Assembly: GCA_041691815.1 (NCBI GenBank)
Contig: JBEPTZ010000111.1
Location: 1 to 14,878 of the forward strand
DNA length: 14,878 nt
From: 70-18 sp041691815
Lineage (GTDB): Bacteria > Pseudomonadota > Alphaproteobacteria > Acetobacterales > Acetobacteraceae
Direction: 5' to 3'
This document shows, piece after piece, positions 6,617 to 14,875 of this stretch; the first letter of the stretch is position 1, and the number at the start of each line of letters is the position of its first letter. The notes under the pieces were generated by a model that saw nothing but the letters and a program-made list of their open reading frames with translations, searched no databases and was not told the DNA's origin. The translations under genes were made by a program, and so were the position numbers.

Positions 6617-7639
6617 TTATGCCTTCCGCGCCGCGTCGATCACGTCCTTGCCGATGTCGCCCTCGAACTGCTTCCACACCGGCTCCATCGCCTTCTTCCA
6701 GGCGGTGCGCTGGGTGGCATCGAGTTCGATGATCTCGGTGGTGCCGGAGTCCTTGATGCGGCCACGGTCGCGGGTGTTCAGTTCGCCGGCGACCTTGTTG
6801 GTGTGGGCGGTGGCTTCGATCACCACCTGGTCCAGCACCGGGCGGATGTCCTTGGGCAGGCTGGTCCAGAAGTCGGTGGAGGTCAGCAGCATGTAGTCGA
6901 TGGCGCCGTGGTTGCTCTCGGTGATGTATTTCTGCACCTCGAAGAACTTCTGCGAGAAGATGTTCGACCAGGTGTTCTCCTGCCCGTCCACGGTGCCGAC
7001 CTGCAGCGCTTGGTAGACTTCGGCGAACGCCATCTTCTGCGGGTTGGCGTTGAGCGCCTTGAACTGCGCCAGCAGCACGTCGCTGGACTGGATGCGGAAT
7101 TTCAGCCCGGCGCAGTCGGTGGGCAGGCGCAGCGGCTTGTTGGCGGAAATCTGCTTCATGCCGTTATGCCAGTAGCCGAGGCCGTAGAAGCCTTTCTTCT
7201 CCATCGAATGCAGCAGCTTCTTGCCGGTGGCGCTGCTCTGGAAGGTATCCACGGCCGCGGTGTCGGCGAACATGAACGGCAGGTCGAACACCTGCAGCGA
7301 CTTGGTGTAGCGGTCGAACTTGGACAGCGACGGCGCGATCACGTGCACGTCGCCGAGTGCCAGCGCCTCCATCTCCTTGGCGTCGCCGAACAGCGAGGAG
7401 TTGGGATAGACCTCGACCTTGACCTTGCCGGGCAGCCGCTCCTCGGCCAGTTTCTTGAACAGCAACGCGCCCTGGCCCTTGGGGGTGCCGTCGGCGACCA
7501 CATGGCTGAACTTGATGATGATCGGCGCGGCGCGGGCCGGGCGGGCGATCAGCGGCAAAGCGGCCGCGGCCAGTGGTGCGGCGAGCAGGGTCCGGCGGGA
7601 AACGGTGCGCGCGGCGGCGCGGGGCGGAATTTGTGCCAT
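6617..7639 (-). CDS. dctP: TRAP transporter periplasmic binding protein, DctP type
   Basis: This 340-residue protein is the extracytoplasmic solute receptor of the TRAP system. The N-terminus carries a Tat-like motif (SRRTLL from residue 14) and a hydrophobic stretch ending in ARA-AP near residue 37, so it is probably exported folded through the Tat pathway. The mature part has the DctP pattern: VADGTPKGQGALLFKKLAEE, then KFRIQSS with Arg182, the position that in DctP receptors salt-bridges the substrate carboxylate, then GTVDGQENTWSNI. This argues for a carboxylic acid ligand, but C4-dicarboxylates cannot be told from aromatic or sugar acids. The ATG at 7639 has AAGGAAG about six bases upstream. 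Repeat copy B lies between this gene and dctQ. Identification is secure; substrate is open. Confidence 0.94.
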   Translation of the reverse strand: MAQIPPRAAARTVSRRTLLAAPLAAAALPLIARPARAAPIIIKFSHVVADGTPKGQGALLFKKLAEERLPGKVKVEVYPNSSLFGDAKEMEALALGDVHVIAPSLSKFDRYTKSLQVFDLPFMFADTAAVDTFQSSATGKKLLHSMEKKGFYGLGYWHNGMKQISANKPLRLPTDCAGLKFRIQSSDVLLAQFKALNANPQKMAFAEVYQALQVGTVDGQENTWSNIFSQKFFEVQKYITESNHGAIDYMLLTSTDFWTSLPKDIRPVLDQVVIEATAHTNKVAGELNTRDRGRIKDSGTTEIIELDATQRTAWKKAMEPVWKQFEGDIGKDVIDAARKA

Positions 7640-7833
7640 GACGGACTTCCTTTACGGCAAAAACGCAGGCAAAGTCTGCGTCGCGGCGACCCCGCGACGT
7701 TGTTTCTCAGCACTTAACCGGGGCGCGGCAATATTGCAACCGTTCTGCCTAAATCATGCCGCAGAAGGGATATAGAGATGATCTGAATAGAAGTACTCTG
7801 TCCTGTTCAGTCACACTTTGATGCAAAATTCAT
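7640..7833 (-). promoter_or_regulatory. Leader region of the TRAP operon
   Basis: These 194 bases separate the ppx stop from dctP, both on the minus strand, and should hold the TRAP promoter. The region is more AT-rich than the genes, but I found no -35/-10 pair I would defend. It includes a perfect 8-bp hairpin (7679-7699) and a smaller 5-bp one (7664-7680) next to it in the likely 5' leader. No strong intrinsic terminator with a T-run follows ppx. Confidence 0.4.
7679..7699 (-). other. Perfect 8-bp hairpin in the dctP leader
   Basis: CGTCGCGG and CCGCGACG flank a 5-base loop about 40 bases before the dctP ATG. It may be a stable leader structure or a protein-binding palindrome. No T-run follows, so it does not look like a terminator. 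Confidence 0.4.
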
Positions 7834-9324
7834 CTACGCCGCCAGTTTGGTGACCGCGTCCAGCCCGAGTGCGGCAGCCAGGCGGTCCAGCCGGCGGGTG
7901 ACGCTCTCGCCGGCGAACACCCCGCCGCCCTGGGCCAGGTGCAGAGTGAGGGTGCGGCCGAGCTTCAGGCTTGTGCCGGCCAGCAGGTCCGGGGTGCCGG
8001 CGGAGAGCGTGTAGGCCAGGCGGAGCGCCACGCCGAGGATGGTGGCGCTGCGGATTTCCTCGATGCCGAGCAGCGCGCGGGCGGTGGCGAGGAACGGCGC
8101 CTCCGGCTCGGCCTCGTAACGCAGCGCCAGGGTCAGTGCCAGGAAGGCGCGGGCCAGATGGTCCAGTCCCAGGCCGGGCTGGCGCAGGATGCGCAGATAG
8201 GCCTGCTCGGCGCGGTATTCTGGGTGGTCGTGGCTGCCGATGTCGGACATCCAGCAGGCCGCTGCGCGCAGCCGGCGGAGCAGCGGGGTTTCGCTCGGGA
8301 ACAGCGGCGCGGTCCAGCCGATCAGCGCCGGCGGCAGCGCGGGGTCGCGGCCGAGCATGCGGGCGAAATCTTCGCCGGCGGCCAGCAGCGGGTCGCGGGC
8401 GCGGGTTTCGGCCGGCATGCGCTCCATATACCAGCCCTCGCGCAGGCCGTTGGCGCTGAACACCACGCGGCGGGCGTTGGTGGCGCGCAGCACCCGGCGC
8501 AGCGCCACGGCGGCGAACGGCAGGTCTTCCACCCGGCGGCGGGGGACACCCGGCATGCGCTCCAGCACCCGGCGGCTGGCGCCGGCGATGACGCTGGTCA
8601 GGTCGCGCGCCTCGTCGCGGCCGATGGTGTAGTGGTGGACCATGTTCAGCGGGTAGCCGGTCTGGGCGATATGAATGCGGGCCAGCGCCCGCCAGGCGCC
8701 GCCGACCGCGTAGAGATCGTGCCCGGCGCCTTCGGCGAGCCAGGGCACCTCGGCGAAATCGGCCTCGGCGATGGCCCGCGCGCGGGCGACGTCGCCGCCG
8801 GAGCGCTCGGCCAGGCGGAGCACGCCGAGCTTCAGCGTTCGGGCGGCGCCACGGGTGCCGCGGTGCAGGCGCACTACCTCCAGCGAACCGCCGCCGATAT
8901 CGGCCAGCACGCCGTCTGCCTCGGGGATGCCGCAGAGCATGCCGGCGGCGGACAGGCCGGCCTCCTCCTCGCCGGACAGCACGCGGATGTTCATCCCCGG
9001 CAGCCGTTCGCGCAGGGTGGCGACGAAGGCGGGGCCGTTGCTGGCCTCGCGCACCGCGGCGGTGGCCAGCACTTCGAACGGGGCGGCGCCCATCGCGCGG
9101 GCGATGGCGGCATAGCGGTTCATCACCGTCAGCGCCTGCGCCACCGCCTCGTCGTTCAGCCGGCCGGTGCTCTGCAGGCCGCGGCCGAGGCGCAGCACCG
9201 CCTTCTCGTTGAAGATCGCCACCGGGTTGCGATGGCTGCCCTCGAACACCACCAGGCGGACCGAGTTGGAGCCGAGATCGACGACGGCGCAGCGGGCGGC
9301 ATCGACGGAGGGACGGAATGGCAC
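7834..9324 (-). CDS. ppx: Exopolyphosphatase, Ppx/GppA family
   Basis: Ppx removes terminal phosphates from polyphosphate; the related GppA acts on pppGpp. The product of 496 residues fits the long form with a C-terminal HD-like region. The actin-like nucleotide fold shows DLGSNSVRL at 16-24, ATAAVREASNG, SGEEEAGLSA with the catalytic-type glutamates, and LADIGGGSLEV. I choose GTG 9324 as start because AGGA lies six bases before it; a TTG at 9330 overlapping the ppk stop as TTGA is possible but has no spacing from that AGGA. Only two bases separate the ppk stop from this GTG, so translation is probably coupled. Pairing with ppk supports polyphosphate over pppGpp as the main substrate. The stop is followed by the TRAP leader with no clear terminator. 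Confidence 0.93.
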   Translation of the reverse strand: MPFRPSVDAARCAVVDLGSNSVRLVVFEGSHRNPVAIFNEKAVLRLGRGLQSTGRLNDEAVAQALTVMNRYAAIARAMGAAPFEVLATAAVREASNGPAFVATLRERLPGMNIRVLSGEEEAGLSAAGMLCGIPEADGVLADIGGGSLEVVRLHRGTRGAARTLKLGVLRLAERSGGDVARARAIAEADFAEVPWLAEGAGHDLYAVGGAWRALARIHIAQTGYPLNMVHHYTIGRDEARDLTSVIAGASRRVLERMPGVPRRRVEDLPFAAVALRRVLRATNARRVVFSANGLREGWYMERMPAETRARDPLLAAGEDFARMLGRDPALPPALIGWTAPLFPSETPLLRRLRAAACWMSDIGSHDHPEYRAEQAYLRILRQPGLGLDHLARAFLALTLALRYEAEPEAPFLATARALLGIEEIRSATILGVALRLAYTLSAGTPDLLAGTSLKLGRTLTLHLAQGGGVFAGESVTRRLDRLAAALGLDAVTKLAA

Positions 9325-9326
9325 GA

Positions 9327-11630
9327 TCAATCCTGCACCAGACGGACGGGGCGGCGCGGCGCGCCGAGCGGCGGACCGATGGTCGCCGCTCCGTGCGGCG
9401 GGCCATGCAGGGCCGAGCCGCGGCCGGACAGCGAGGGGTTGGTCATGAAATACTCATGGGCGGAAATCCGCTTGCGGCCGCCGTTGCGGCCATCGGTTGA
9501 TTTGGTCTCGGTGTTCTTGCCGGGTTTCGGCGGCAGCGCCACGCGGCGCCAGACGCCGCCGGCATCCAGGTCCCAGGACTGCATCGTGTCCTTGAGGTTT
9601 ACCACCATGATCTGGTCCAGCACCTGGGCATGCACCGTCGAGTTGAAGATCGGCACCAGCGTCTCGACCCGCCAGTCCATGTTGCGGACCATCCAGTCCG
9701 CCGAGCTGATATAGACCCGGGCGTGCCGGCTGGGCAAAGCGTGGCCGTTGCCGAACACGCAGATGCGGCTGTGCTCGAGGAACCGTCCGACGATCGATTT
9801 GATCCGGATGTTTTCCGACAGGCCGGGCACGCCGGGGCGCAGGCAGCAGATGCCGCGGATCACCCCGACGATCTTCACCCCGGCCTGCGAGGCCTGGTAG
9901 AGCTTGTCGATCAACTGGTCGTCGACCAGGGCATTGAGTTTCAGCCAGATGCTGGCCGGCTTGCCTTCGCGGGCGAACAGGATTTCGCGGTCGATCATCT
10001 CCACCAGCGTGGCGCGCAGGGTCAGCGGGCTGAAGGCGATGGCGTCCATGCGGGCCGGGCGGGCGTAGCCGGTCATGTAGTTGAACAGCCGGGCGGCGTC
10101 GCGGGTGAGGTCGGGGTCGCAGGTGAAGAAGGACAGGTCGGTGTAGCTGCGGGCGGTGATCGGGTGATAGTTGCCGGTGCCGAAATGCGCGTAGCTGCGC
10201 ATGGTGAGGCCCTCGCGACGCACCACCAGCGACATCTTGGCGTGGGTTTTCAGCTCGGTGAAGCCGAACACCACCTGCACCCCGGCCGCCTCCAGCCGGC
10301 GCGACAGGCTGATATTGGCCTCCTCGTCGAAGCGGGCGCGCAGTTCCACCATCGCGGTGACCGACTTGCCGGCCTCGGCGGCCTCAATCAGCGCCTTGAC
10401 GATCGGGCTGTCGCGGCTGGTGCGGTACAGTGTCTGTTTCACCGCCACCACCGCCGGGTCGCCGGCCGCCTGGCGGAGGAACTGCACCACCACGTCGAAG
10501 CTCTCGAACGGGTGGTGGACGATGATGTCCTTGGCGCGGATGGCGGCGAAGCAGTCGCCGGCGAAATCGCGGATGCGCTCGGGGAAGCGCGGCGTGTAGG
10601 GGCGGAACAGCAGGTCCGGCCGGTCGTCGACGATCAACTGGCGCAGGTCGACCAGCCCCAGCAGGCCGTTCTGCACATGCACCTCCTCGCCGATCGCGCC
10701 GAGTTCGTCGCTGACCAGTTCGCGCAGGTCATCGGGCATGCCGGCGTTGACGCTGAGATGGATCGCCACCCCGCGCCGGCGGCGCTTGAGTGCCGTTTCG
10801 TAGGAGCGGACGAGGTCTTCGGCCTCTTCCTCGAATTCCACGTCGGTGTCGCGGATCAGGCGGAACATGCCGTCGGCGAGCACCCGGAAGCCGGGGAACA
10901 GCCGGTCGAGGAACATCGTCACCAGGTGTTCCAGCAGCATGAAGCGGATCGGCGCGTGCTCATCGGCGCCGGCCGGCAGGCGGATGAAGCGCTCCACCTG
11001 GGCCGGCAGCGGGATCAGCGCCAGCATGCCGAGCGGGTCGCCGGCCGGAGCATCGTCGCCGCGCCGGGCTTCGGCGCGCTGCAGCCGCAGCGCCATCACC
11101 AGGCCCATGTTGGGGATGAACGGGAACGGGTGGGCCGGGTCGATCGCCAGCGGCGTCAGCACCGGGAACACCCGCTCCATGAACCAGGCATCGAGCCAGA
11201 AGCGGTCCTGGTCGGAGATGCTGCGCGGTTCCACCACCACGATGCCGGCGTCGGCGAGGCGGCTGCGCAGGGTGTTCCAGACCTTCAGCTGGGCGGCCAT
11301 CAGCGCCTGCGCCCGGCGCTCCACGGCGCCGAGTTGCTGGGCCGCGGTGCGGCCGTCCGGCGAGCGCACCGAGACGCCGGCCTTGGCCTGACCGACCAGG
11401 CCGGCGACCCGCACCGAATAGAATTCATCGAGGTTGCCGGCGCTGATCGACACGAAGCGGACCTGCTCCAGCAGCGGATGGCCGGGGTTTTCCGCCTCCT
11501 CCAGCACCCGGTGGTTGAAGTCCAGCCAGGACAGTTCGCGGTTGATGAAGCGGTCGGGGCTGTCCGACAGCGTGGCATGGCCGGGGTCGGTGGGGGAGGT
11601 GGTGGCGTGCGATGCGTCGGGCGGGGTCAT
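9327..11630 (-). CDS. ppk: Polyphosphate kinase 1
   Basis: Ppk1 reversibly polymerises the gamma phosphate of ATP into polyphosphate. The 767-residue product starts at ATG 11630, shown by the family N-terminus FINRELSWL at 28-36 just after a disordered leader. The frame stays open upstream into the neighbouring gene's territory, but that stretch looks unlike PPK. The two conserved histidines are present: His463 in THAKMSLVVR (the autophosphorylated residue) and His620 in RFLEHSRI. YRTSRDSPIV and YAHFGTGNYH are typical PPK1 stretches. A C-terminal tail of about 65 residues, rich in Gly, Pro and Arg, goes beyond the usual 690-740 length. No good Shine-Dalgarno site precedes the ATG, so it may depend on coupling with hdaA 19 bases upstream. 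The gene is intact. Confidence 0.97.
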   Translation of the reverse strand: MTPPDASHATTSPTDPGHATLSDSPDRFINRELSWLDFNHRVLEEAENPGHPLLEQVRFVSISAGNLDEFYSVRVAGLVGQAKAGVSVRSPDGRTAAQQLGAVERRAQALMAAQLKVWNTLRSRLADAGIVVVEPRSISDQDRFWLDAWFMERVFPVLTPLAIDPAHPFPFIPNMGLVMALRLQRAEARRGDDAPAGDPLGMLALIPLPAQVERFIRLPAGADEHAPIRFMLLEHLVTMFLDRLFPGFRVLADGMFRLIRDTDVEFEEEAEDLVRSYETALKRRRRGVAIHLSVNAGMPDDLRELVSDELGAIGEEVHVQNGLLGLVDLRQLIVDDRPDLLFRPYTPRFPERIRDFAGDCFAAIRAKDIIVHHPFESFDVVVQFLRQAAGDPAVVAVKQTLYRTSRDSPIVKALIEAAEAGKSVTAMVELRARFDEEANISLSRRLEAAGVQVVFGFTELKTHAKMSLVVRREGLTMRSYAHFGTGNYHPITARSYTDLSFFTCDPDLTRDAARLFNYMTGYARPARMDAIAFSPLTLRATLVEMIDREILFAREGKPASIWLKLNALVDDQLIDKLYQASQAGVKIVGVIRGICCLRPGVPGLSENIRIKSIVGRFLEHSRICVFGNGHALPSRHARVYISSADWMVRNMDWRVETLVPIFNSTVHAQVLDQIMVVNLKDTMQSWDLDAGGVWRRVALPPKPGKNTETKSTDGRNGGRKRISAHEYFMTNPSLSGRGSALHGPPHGAATIGPPLGAPRRPVRLVQD

Positions 11631-11649
11631 GCGGGAGGTCCGGAACGGG

Positions 11650-12381
11650 TCACGACAGTAATATGGGGAGCGGCGGGCCGGGCTGCATGGTTTCTTCGTC
11701 GACAGGGGCTTCTTCGCCAGTGGCCGGCGGATCGGCGATCTCGTCCAATATCGTGGCGGCCAGCGCGCGGCTGACCGGGCGGCCGGCGGCGAGCGCCGCT
11801 CGGTCCAGCCTCGCGGCGGCCTCGCGCATCGCCGCCTGGGTGCGCGGCAGCCGAAGCAGCAGCCAGTCCTGCACCGCCTCCGGCACCGCGCATTGCCGAT
11901 CGGCCAGCAGGCGGGCCAGCAGGGTGCGCAGCAGCGCATCCTCGGCAGGGTGGATCTCGACGGCAGTGATGGCGCGCAGCCGGCTGGCGAGGTCGGGCAG
12001 GCCGACCTGCCAGCGGGAAGGCGGGGTGCGGGCGGCCAGCAGCACGGTCTGGCCGACCTCGGCGGCGGCGTTCAGCAGGTGCAGCATGTCATGCTCGGGT
12101 GCCAGGTCGGCATCGTCGATCGCCAGCGGGGTGTGCGGAAACCCGGCGAAGCGCAGCCCCGGGCCGGCGAGCCGGGCGGCGTGGCACCGTGCCGCCCAGA
12201 TATGCAGCAGATGGGTCTTGCCGCAGCCCGCCTCCCCCCACAGCGCCAGCCGGCGCTGCGGCCATTGCTCGGGGCGGGCCAGCCAGGCGCGCGCCTCGGC
12301 GTTGCTGGCGGCGGGCAGGAAGGTGGCGCCGGCGAATCGCGGCTCATGCGGGAAGTCCAGCGCGAGTTGCCGGGCGCTCAT
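11650..12381 (-). CDS. hdaA: DnaA-like regulatory inactivator, Hda family
   Basis: Hda proteins bind the DNA-loaded beta clamp and stimulate ATP hydrolysis by DnaA, preventing re-initiation of replication. The 243-residue product has a clamp-binding motif QLALDF at residues 5-10, matching the Hda N-terminal consensus. It is followed by an AAA+ core: Walker A GEAGCGKTH at 49-57, Walker B LAIDDAD at 86-92, a sensor 1 region LLAARTPPS near 114-122, and LPDLASRL with the arginine-finger candidate Arg134. It lacks the C-terminal DNA-binding domain of DnaA, as expected for Hda. The ATG at 12381 overlaps the permease stop as ATGA. Position between an AI-2E permease and ppk is common in alphaproteobacteria, which supports the call. 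Confidence 0.92.
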   Translation of the reverse strand: MSARQLALDFPHEPRFAGATFLPAASNAEARAWLARPEQWPQRRLALWGEAGCGKTHLLHIWAARCHAARLAGPGLRFAGFPHTPLAIDDADLAPEHDMLHLLNAAAEVGQTVLLAARTPPSRWQVGLPDLASRLRAITAVEIHPAEDALLRTLLARLLADRQCAVPEAVQDWLLLRLPRTQAAMREAAARLDRAALAAGRPVSRALAATILDEIADPPATGEEAPVDEETMQPGPPLPILLS

Positions 12382-13529
12382 AGGGCGGGCGGCGGCGCGG
12401 GCGGCAGCGGGCGCGGCGTGTCGGGCGGGTCGAGATAGAGCGGGCTGGCCAGATAGCGCCGCAGCCAGAAGCGGCACAGCACGCCGATCGTCGCTGCCAT
12501 CGGCACCGCCAGCAACACGCCGACGAAGCCGAACGCGGCGCCGCCGGCGAACAGCGCGAAGATCACCCAGACCGCGTGCAGTTCCACCCGGTCGCCCAGG
12601 AAGCGCGGGTAGATCACATAGCCTTCCAGAAGGTTGCCGACGATGAACACCGCCACCACTAGCATCACCCCGGTCCAGGTGGGGAACTGCGCCAATGCCA
12701 GCGCGACCGAGACCACCAGCCCGGTGACGCTGCCGACATAGGGGATGAAGGACAGCGCGCCGGCCGCCAGGCCGACGATCAACCCGAGATCGAGCCCGAC
12801 CAGCGACAGGCCGGTGGCGTAGAACAGCGCCAGGAACAGGCAGCACAGCGCCTGCCCGCGCAACCAGGCGGACAGGATGCGGTCGATCTCGCACGCCTGC
12901 GCCCGCAGCGCCCCGGCATAGCGATGCGGCAGCCAGCCATCGACCCGCGCCACCACCCCCGGCCAATCGCGCAGCAGATAGAAGGCCACCACCGGGGTCA
13001 CCACCAGCAGGCTCAGCACGTTGAACAGCGCGAAGCCGCCGCCGATCAGCCTGGCGACGGTGGTGATCAGGAAGGACAGCACAGCGCCGGCCTGCCCGCC
13101 CACCAGATCACGCAGCTTGCTGTCGACGAACTCCTCACCCAGCCGCTGCTGCGCGTTGGCGATCAGCGTCTCGGCGAAATGCTGCACCTGCGCGGCATAG
13201 GTCGGCACCCGGCCGAGCAGCAGGCCGATCTGCGACAGGATCAGCGGATACAGCAGCAGCGCGAACAGCAGCACCGAGGAGAGCAGCGCCAGGATCAGCA
13301 GCAACGCGCCGATCGAGCGCCGCAGCCCCCAGCGATCCAGCAGCGAGGCCAGCGGGTCGAGGAAATACGCCACCCCGGCGGCGGCCACGAACGGCAGCAG
13401 GATGGAGGCGAACCATTGCAGCGCGAACCACGCGACCACCAGCAGCCCGACCAGCAGCGCGATGCGCTGGCCGCGGGTGGCCGAGGCCGGCATGTCGATC
13501 GTCCGGCCCTGCGGCGACGCTGGCCTCAT
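12378..13529 (-). CDS. AI-2E/PerM family permease
   Basis: A 383-residue inner-membrane protein of the AI-2E transporter family. Members include TqsA, linked to autoinducer-2 export, and others acting as ion antiporters, so the substrate here is unknown. Hydrophobic helices are seen from about residues 23-58 and 72-98, then near FNVLSLLVVTPVVAFYLL and through the C-terminal half. The conserved stretches SFIPYVGSVTGL and GNLLEGYVIYPRFLGDRVELH are present. The tail is proline-rich. ATG 13529 is preceded by GGAGG four bases away; Met13 (13493) is a weaker alternative. It is first in the hdaA-ppk-ppx operon and divergent from purM. Confidence 0.93.
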   Translation of the reverse strand: MRPASPQGRTIDMPASATRGQRIALLVGLLVVAWFALQWFASILLPFVAAAGVAYFLDPLASLLDRWGLRRSIGALLLILALLSSVLLFALLLYPLILSQIGLLLGRVPTYAAQVQHFAETLIANAQQRLGEEFVDSKLRDLVGGQAGAVLSFLITTVARLIGGGFALFNVLSLLVVTPVVAFYLLRDWPGVVARVDGWLPHRYAGALRAQACEIDRILSAWLRGQALCCLFLALFYATGLSLVGLDLGLIVGLAAGALSFIPYVGSVTGLVVSVALALAQFPTWTGVMLVVAVFIVGNLLEGYVIYPRFLGDRVELHAVWVIFALFAGGAAFGFVGVLLAVPMAATIGVLCRFWLRRYLASPLYLDPPDTPRPLPPAPPPAL

Positions 13530-13717
13530 ACGGCCTCCACGTGCAGCACCGCGATACTGGTCTGCATCGCCCCCGCCGCCATTGCAGAGGCTGCGCCGCT
13601 ATGGTTGTTTCCGCCGCAATGCGGCGCGAGGCGTGTCGCGGGCGTCATCTTCCACCGTGCCACGATCCGATGGGCCCTCTTCCATCGGTCTGTGGCCATA
13701 ATTGCACCGAGGGCCGC
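13530..13717. promoter_or_regulatory. Divergent intergenic region permease / purM
   Basis: These 188 bases should hold promoters for the permease operon (minus) and purM (plus). The stretch is GC-rich, and I found no convincing promoter hexamers, operator palindrome or riboswitch-like structure. A plus-strand frame runs through it into purM, but the spacing of the ribosome binding site argues against an N-terminal extension. Confidence 0.4.
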
Positions 13718-14770
13718 ATGGCCAGCATGACCTATCGCGCCGCGGGCGTCGACATCGACGCGGGGGATGCGCTCGTCGAGCGGATCAAGCCGCTGGCCAG
13801 GGCGACCAGCCGCAGCGGGGTGATGGGCGGGCTCGGCGGGTTTGGCGCGCTGTTCGATCTCAGGGCGGCGGGGTTCACCGATCCGGTGCTGGTGTCTTCC
13901 ACCGACGGCGTCGGCACCAAGCTGAAGATCGCCATCGACACCGGACGGCACGACACGGTGGGCATCGACCTGGTGGCGATGTGCGTCAACGACCTGGTGG
14001 TGCAGGGGGCGGAGCCGCTGTTCTTCCTGGATTATTTTGCCACCGGCAAACTGGCGGTGGAGCAGGCCGCCCGGGTGGTCGCCGGCATCGCCGAGGGCTG
14101 CAAGCTGGCCGGCTGCGCGCTGGTCGGCGGCGAGACGGCGGAGATGCCGGGGATGTATGGCCCCGGTGACTACGATCTGGCCGGGTTTGCGGTGGGGGCC
14201 GCCGAACGGAGCGCGCTGCTGCCGAAGGAGGTGGCGGCCGGCGATGCGATCCTTGGGCTGGCCAGTTCCGGCGTGCATTCCAACGGCTTCTCGCTGGTCC
14301 GCCGCATCGTCGAGACGACCAATGCCGGCTGGGCGACCCCGGCGCCGTTCGCGGCCGGGCAGACCCTGGGCGAGGCGCTGATGGCGCCGACCCGCATCTA
14401 CGTGAAATCCGTGCTGGCGCTGCACCGGGCCGGGCTGCTGAAGGCCGCCGCGCATATCACCGGCGGCGGCCTGCCGGGCAACCTGCCGCGGGTGCTGCCC
14501 GATGGACTCTGCGCGGTGATCGATGCCGCCGACTGGCGGCTGCCGCCGGTGTTCGCCTGGCTGGCCCGGGCCGGCGATGTGACGGCCGACGAGATGCTGC
14601 GAGTGTTCAACTGCGGCGTCGGCATGGCGGTGGTGGTCAGCGATGCCGAGGCAGCGGCCGCGCTGCTGGCCCAGCATGGCGAGACGGTGTTCCCGCTGGG
14701 GCGGATTGAGGTTGCCGGCGACGGCGAGGCGATTCGTATCGACCTGCCGGCCGGGTGGCTGGGCCTATGA
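13718..14770 (+). CDS. purM: Phosphoribosylformylglycinamidine cyclo-ligase (AIR synthase)
   Basis: PurM closes the imidazole ring in purine synthesis, converting FGAM to AIR with ATP. The 350-residue length is normal. Visible family motifs include SSTDGVGTKLKIAIDTG (an ATP and phosphate binding region), GGETAEMPGMYGPGDYDLAG, SSGVHSNGFSLVRR and HITGGGLPGNLPRVLP. I chose ATG 13718 because GAGGG lies about four bases before it; ATG 13727, three codons on, is the alternative. In many alphaproteobacteria purN follows purM, often overlapping. Here the stop is followed within 20 bases by a large inverted repeat, and the next 108 bases do not encode a PurN-like start. The gene is complete. Confidence 0.97.
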   Translation: MASMTYRAAGVDIDAGDALVERIKPLARATSRSGVMGGLGGFGALFDLRAAGFTDPVLVSSTDGVGTKLKIAIDTGRHDTVGIDLVAMCVNDLVVQGAEPLFFLDYFATGKLAVEQAARVVAGIAEGCKLAGCALVGGETAEMPGMYGPGDYDLAGFAVGAAERSALLPKEVAAGDAILGLASSGVHSNGFSLVRRIVETTNAGWATPAPFAAGQTLGEALMAPTRIYVKSVLALHRAGLLKAAAHITGGGLPGNLPRVLPDGLCAVIDAADWRLPPVFAWLARAGDVTADEMLRVFNCGVGMAVVVSDAEAAAALLAQHGETVFPLGRIEVAGDGEAIRIDLPAGWLGL

Positions 14771-14787
14771 ACTACATCGCGAAGCAG

Positions 14788-14875
14788 GCAAGGCCACAAA
14801 GAGACGTAGAGGCGAAGAGAAGCAGGTCTCGCTTGCTTCTCTTCGCCTCTCCGCCTCTTTGTGATGCTTCCTTGC
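14788..14875. repeat. Long inverted repeat directly after purM
   Basis: Two 30-base arms, 14795-14824 and 14834-14863, are complementary except at two positions and enclose a 9-base loop. An outer arm pair GCAAGG (14788-14793) and CCTTGC (14870-14875) lengthens the structure. The arms carry AG-rich and CT-rich motifs such as GGCGAAGAGAAGC. The element starts 18 bases after the purM stop and runs nearly to the window edge. It could act as a terminator or mRNA-stabilising hairpin, or be a dispersed palindromic element; it is unrelated in sequence to copies A and B. Confidence 0.85.

Noticed and set aside
6461..6677. Short minus-strand frame through repeat copy B
   Set aside because: It is composed mostly of the repeat and the dctP 3' end in another frame and has no start with a ribosome site.
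7939..9714. 591-codon plus-strand open frame antisense to ppx and the ppk end
   Set aside because: It overlaps two well-supported genes, has low-complexity composition and no recognisable motif.
9630..11774. 714-codon plus-strand open frame antisense to ppk
   Set aside because: The opposite strand encodes a full PPK1 with both catalytic histidines. The antisense product is rich in His, Gln, Ala and Gly without domain resemblance, as expected from high-GC third-position bias.
11631..11939. N-terminal extension of ppk through the hdaA coding region
   Set aside because: The extension is Cys/Arg-rich, overlaps hdaA out of frame and has no PPK resemblance.
13541..13717. 59-residue N-terminal extension of purM
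   Set aside because: AIR synthase homology begins after 13718, and the GAGGG site is correctly placed for that ATG.
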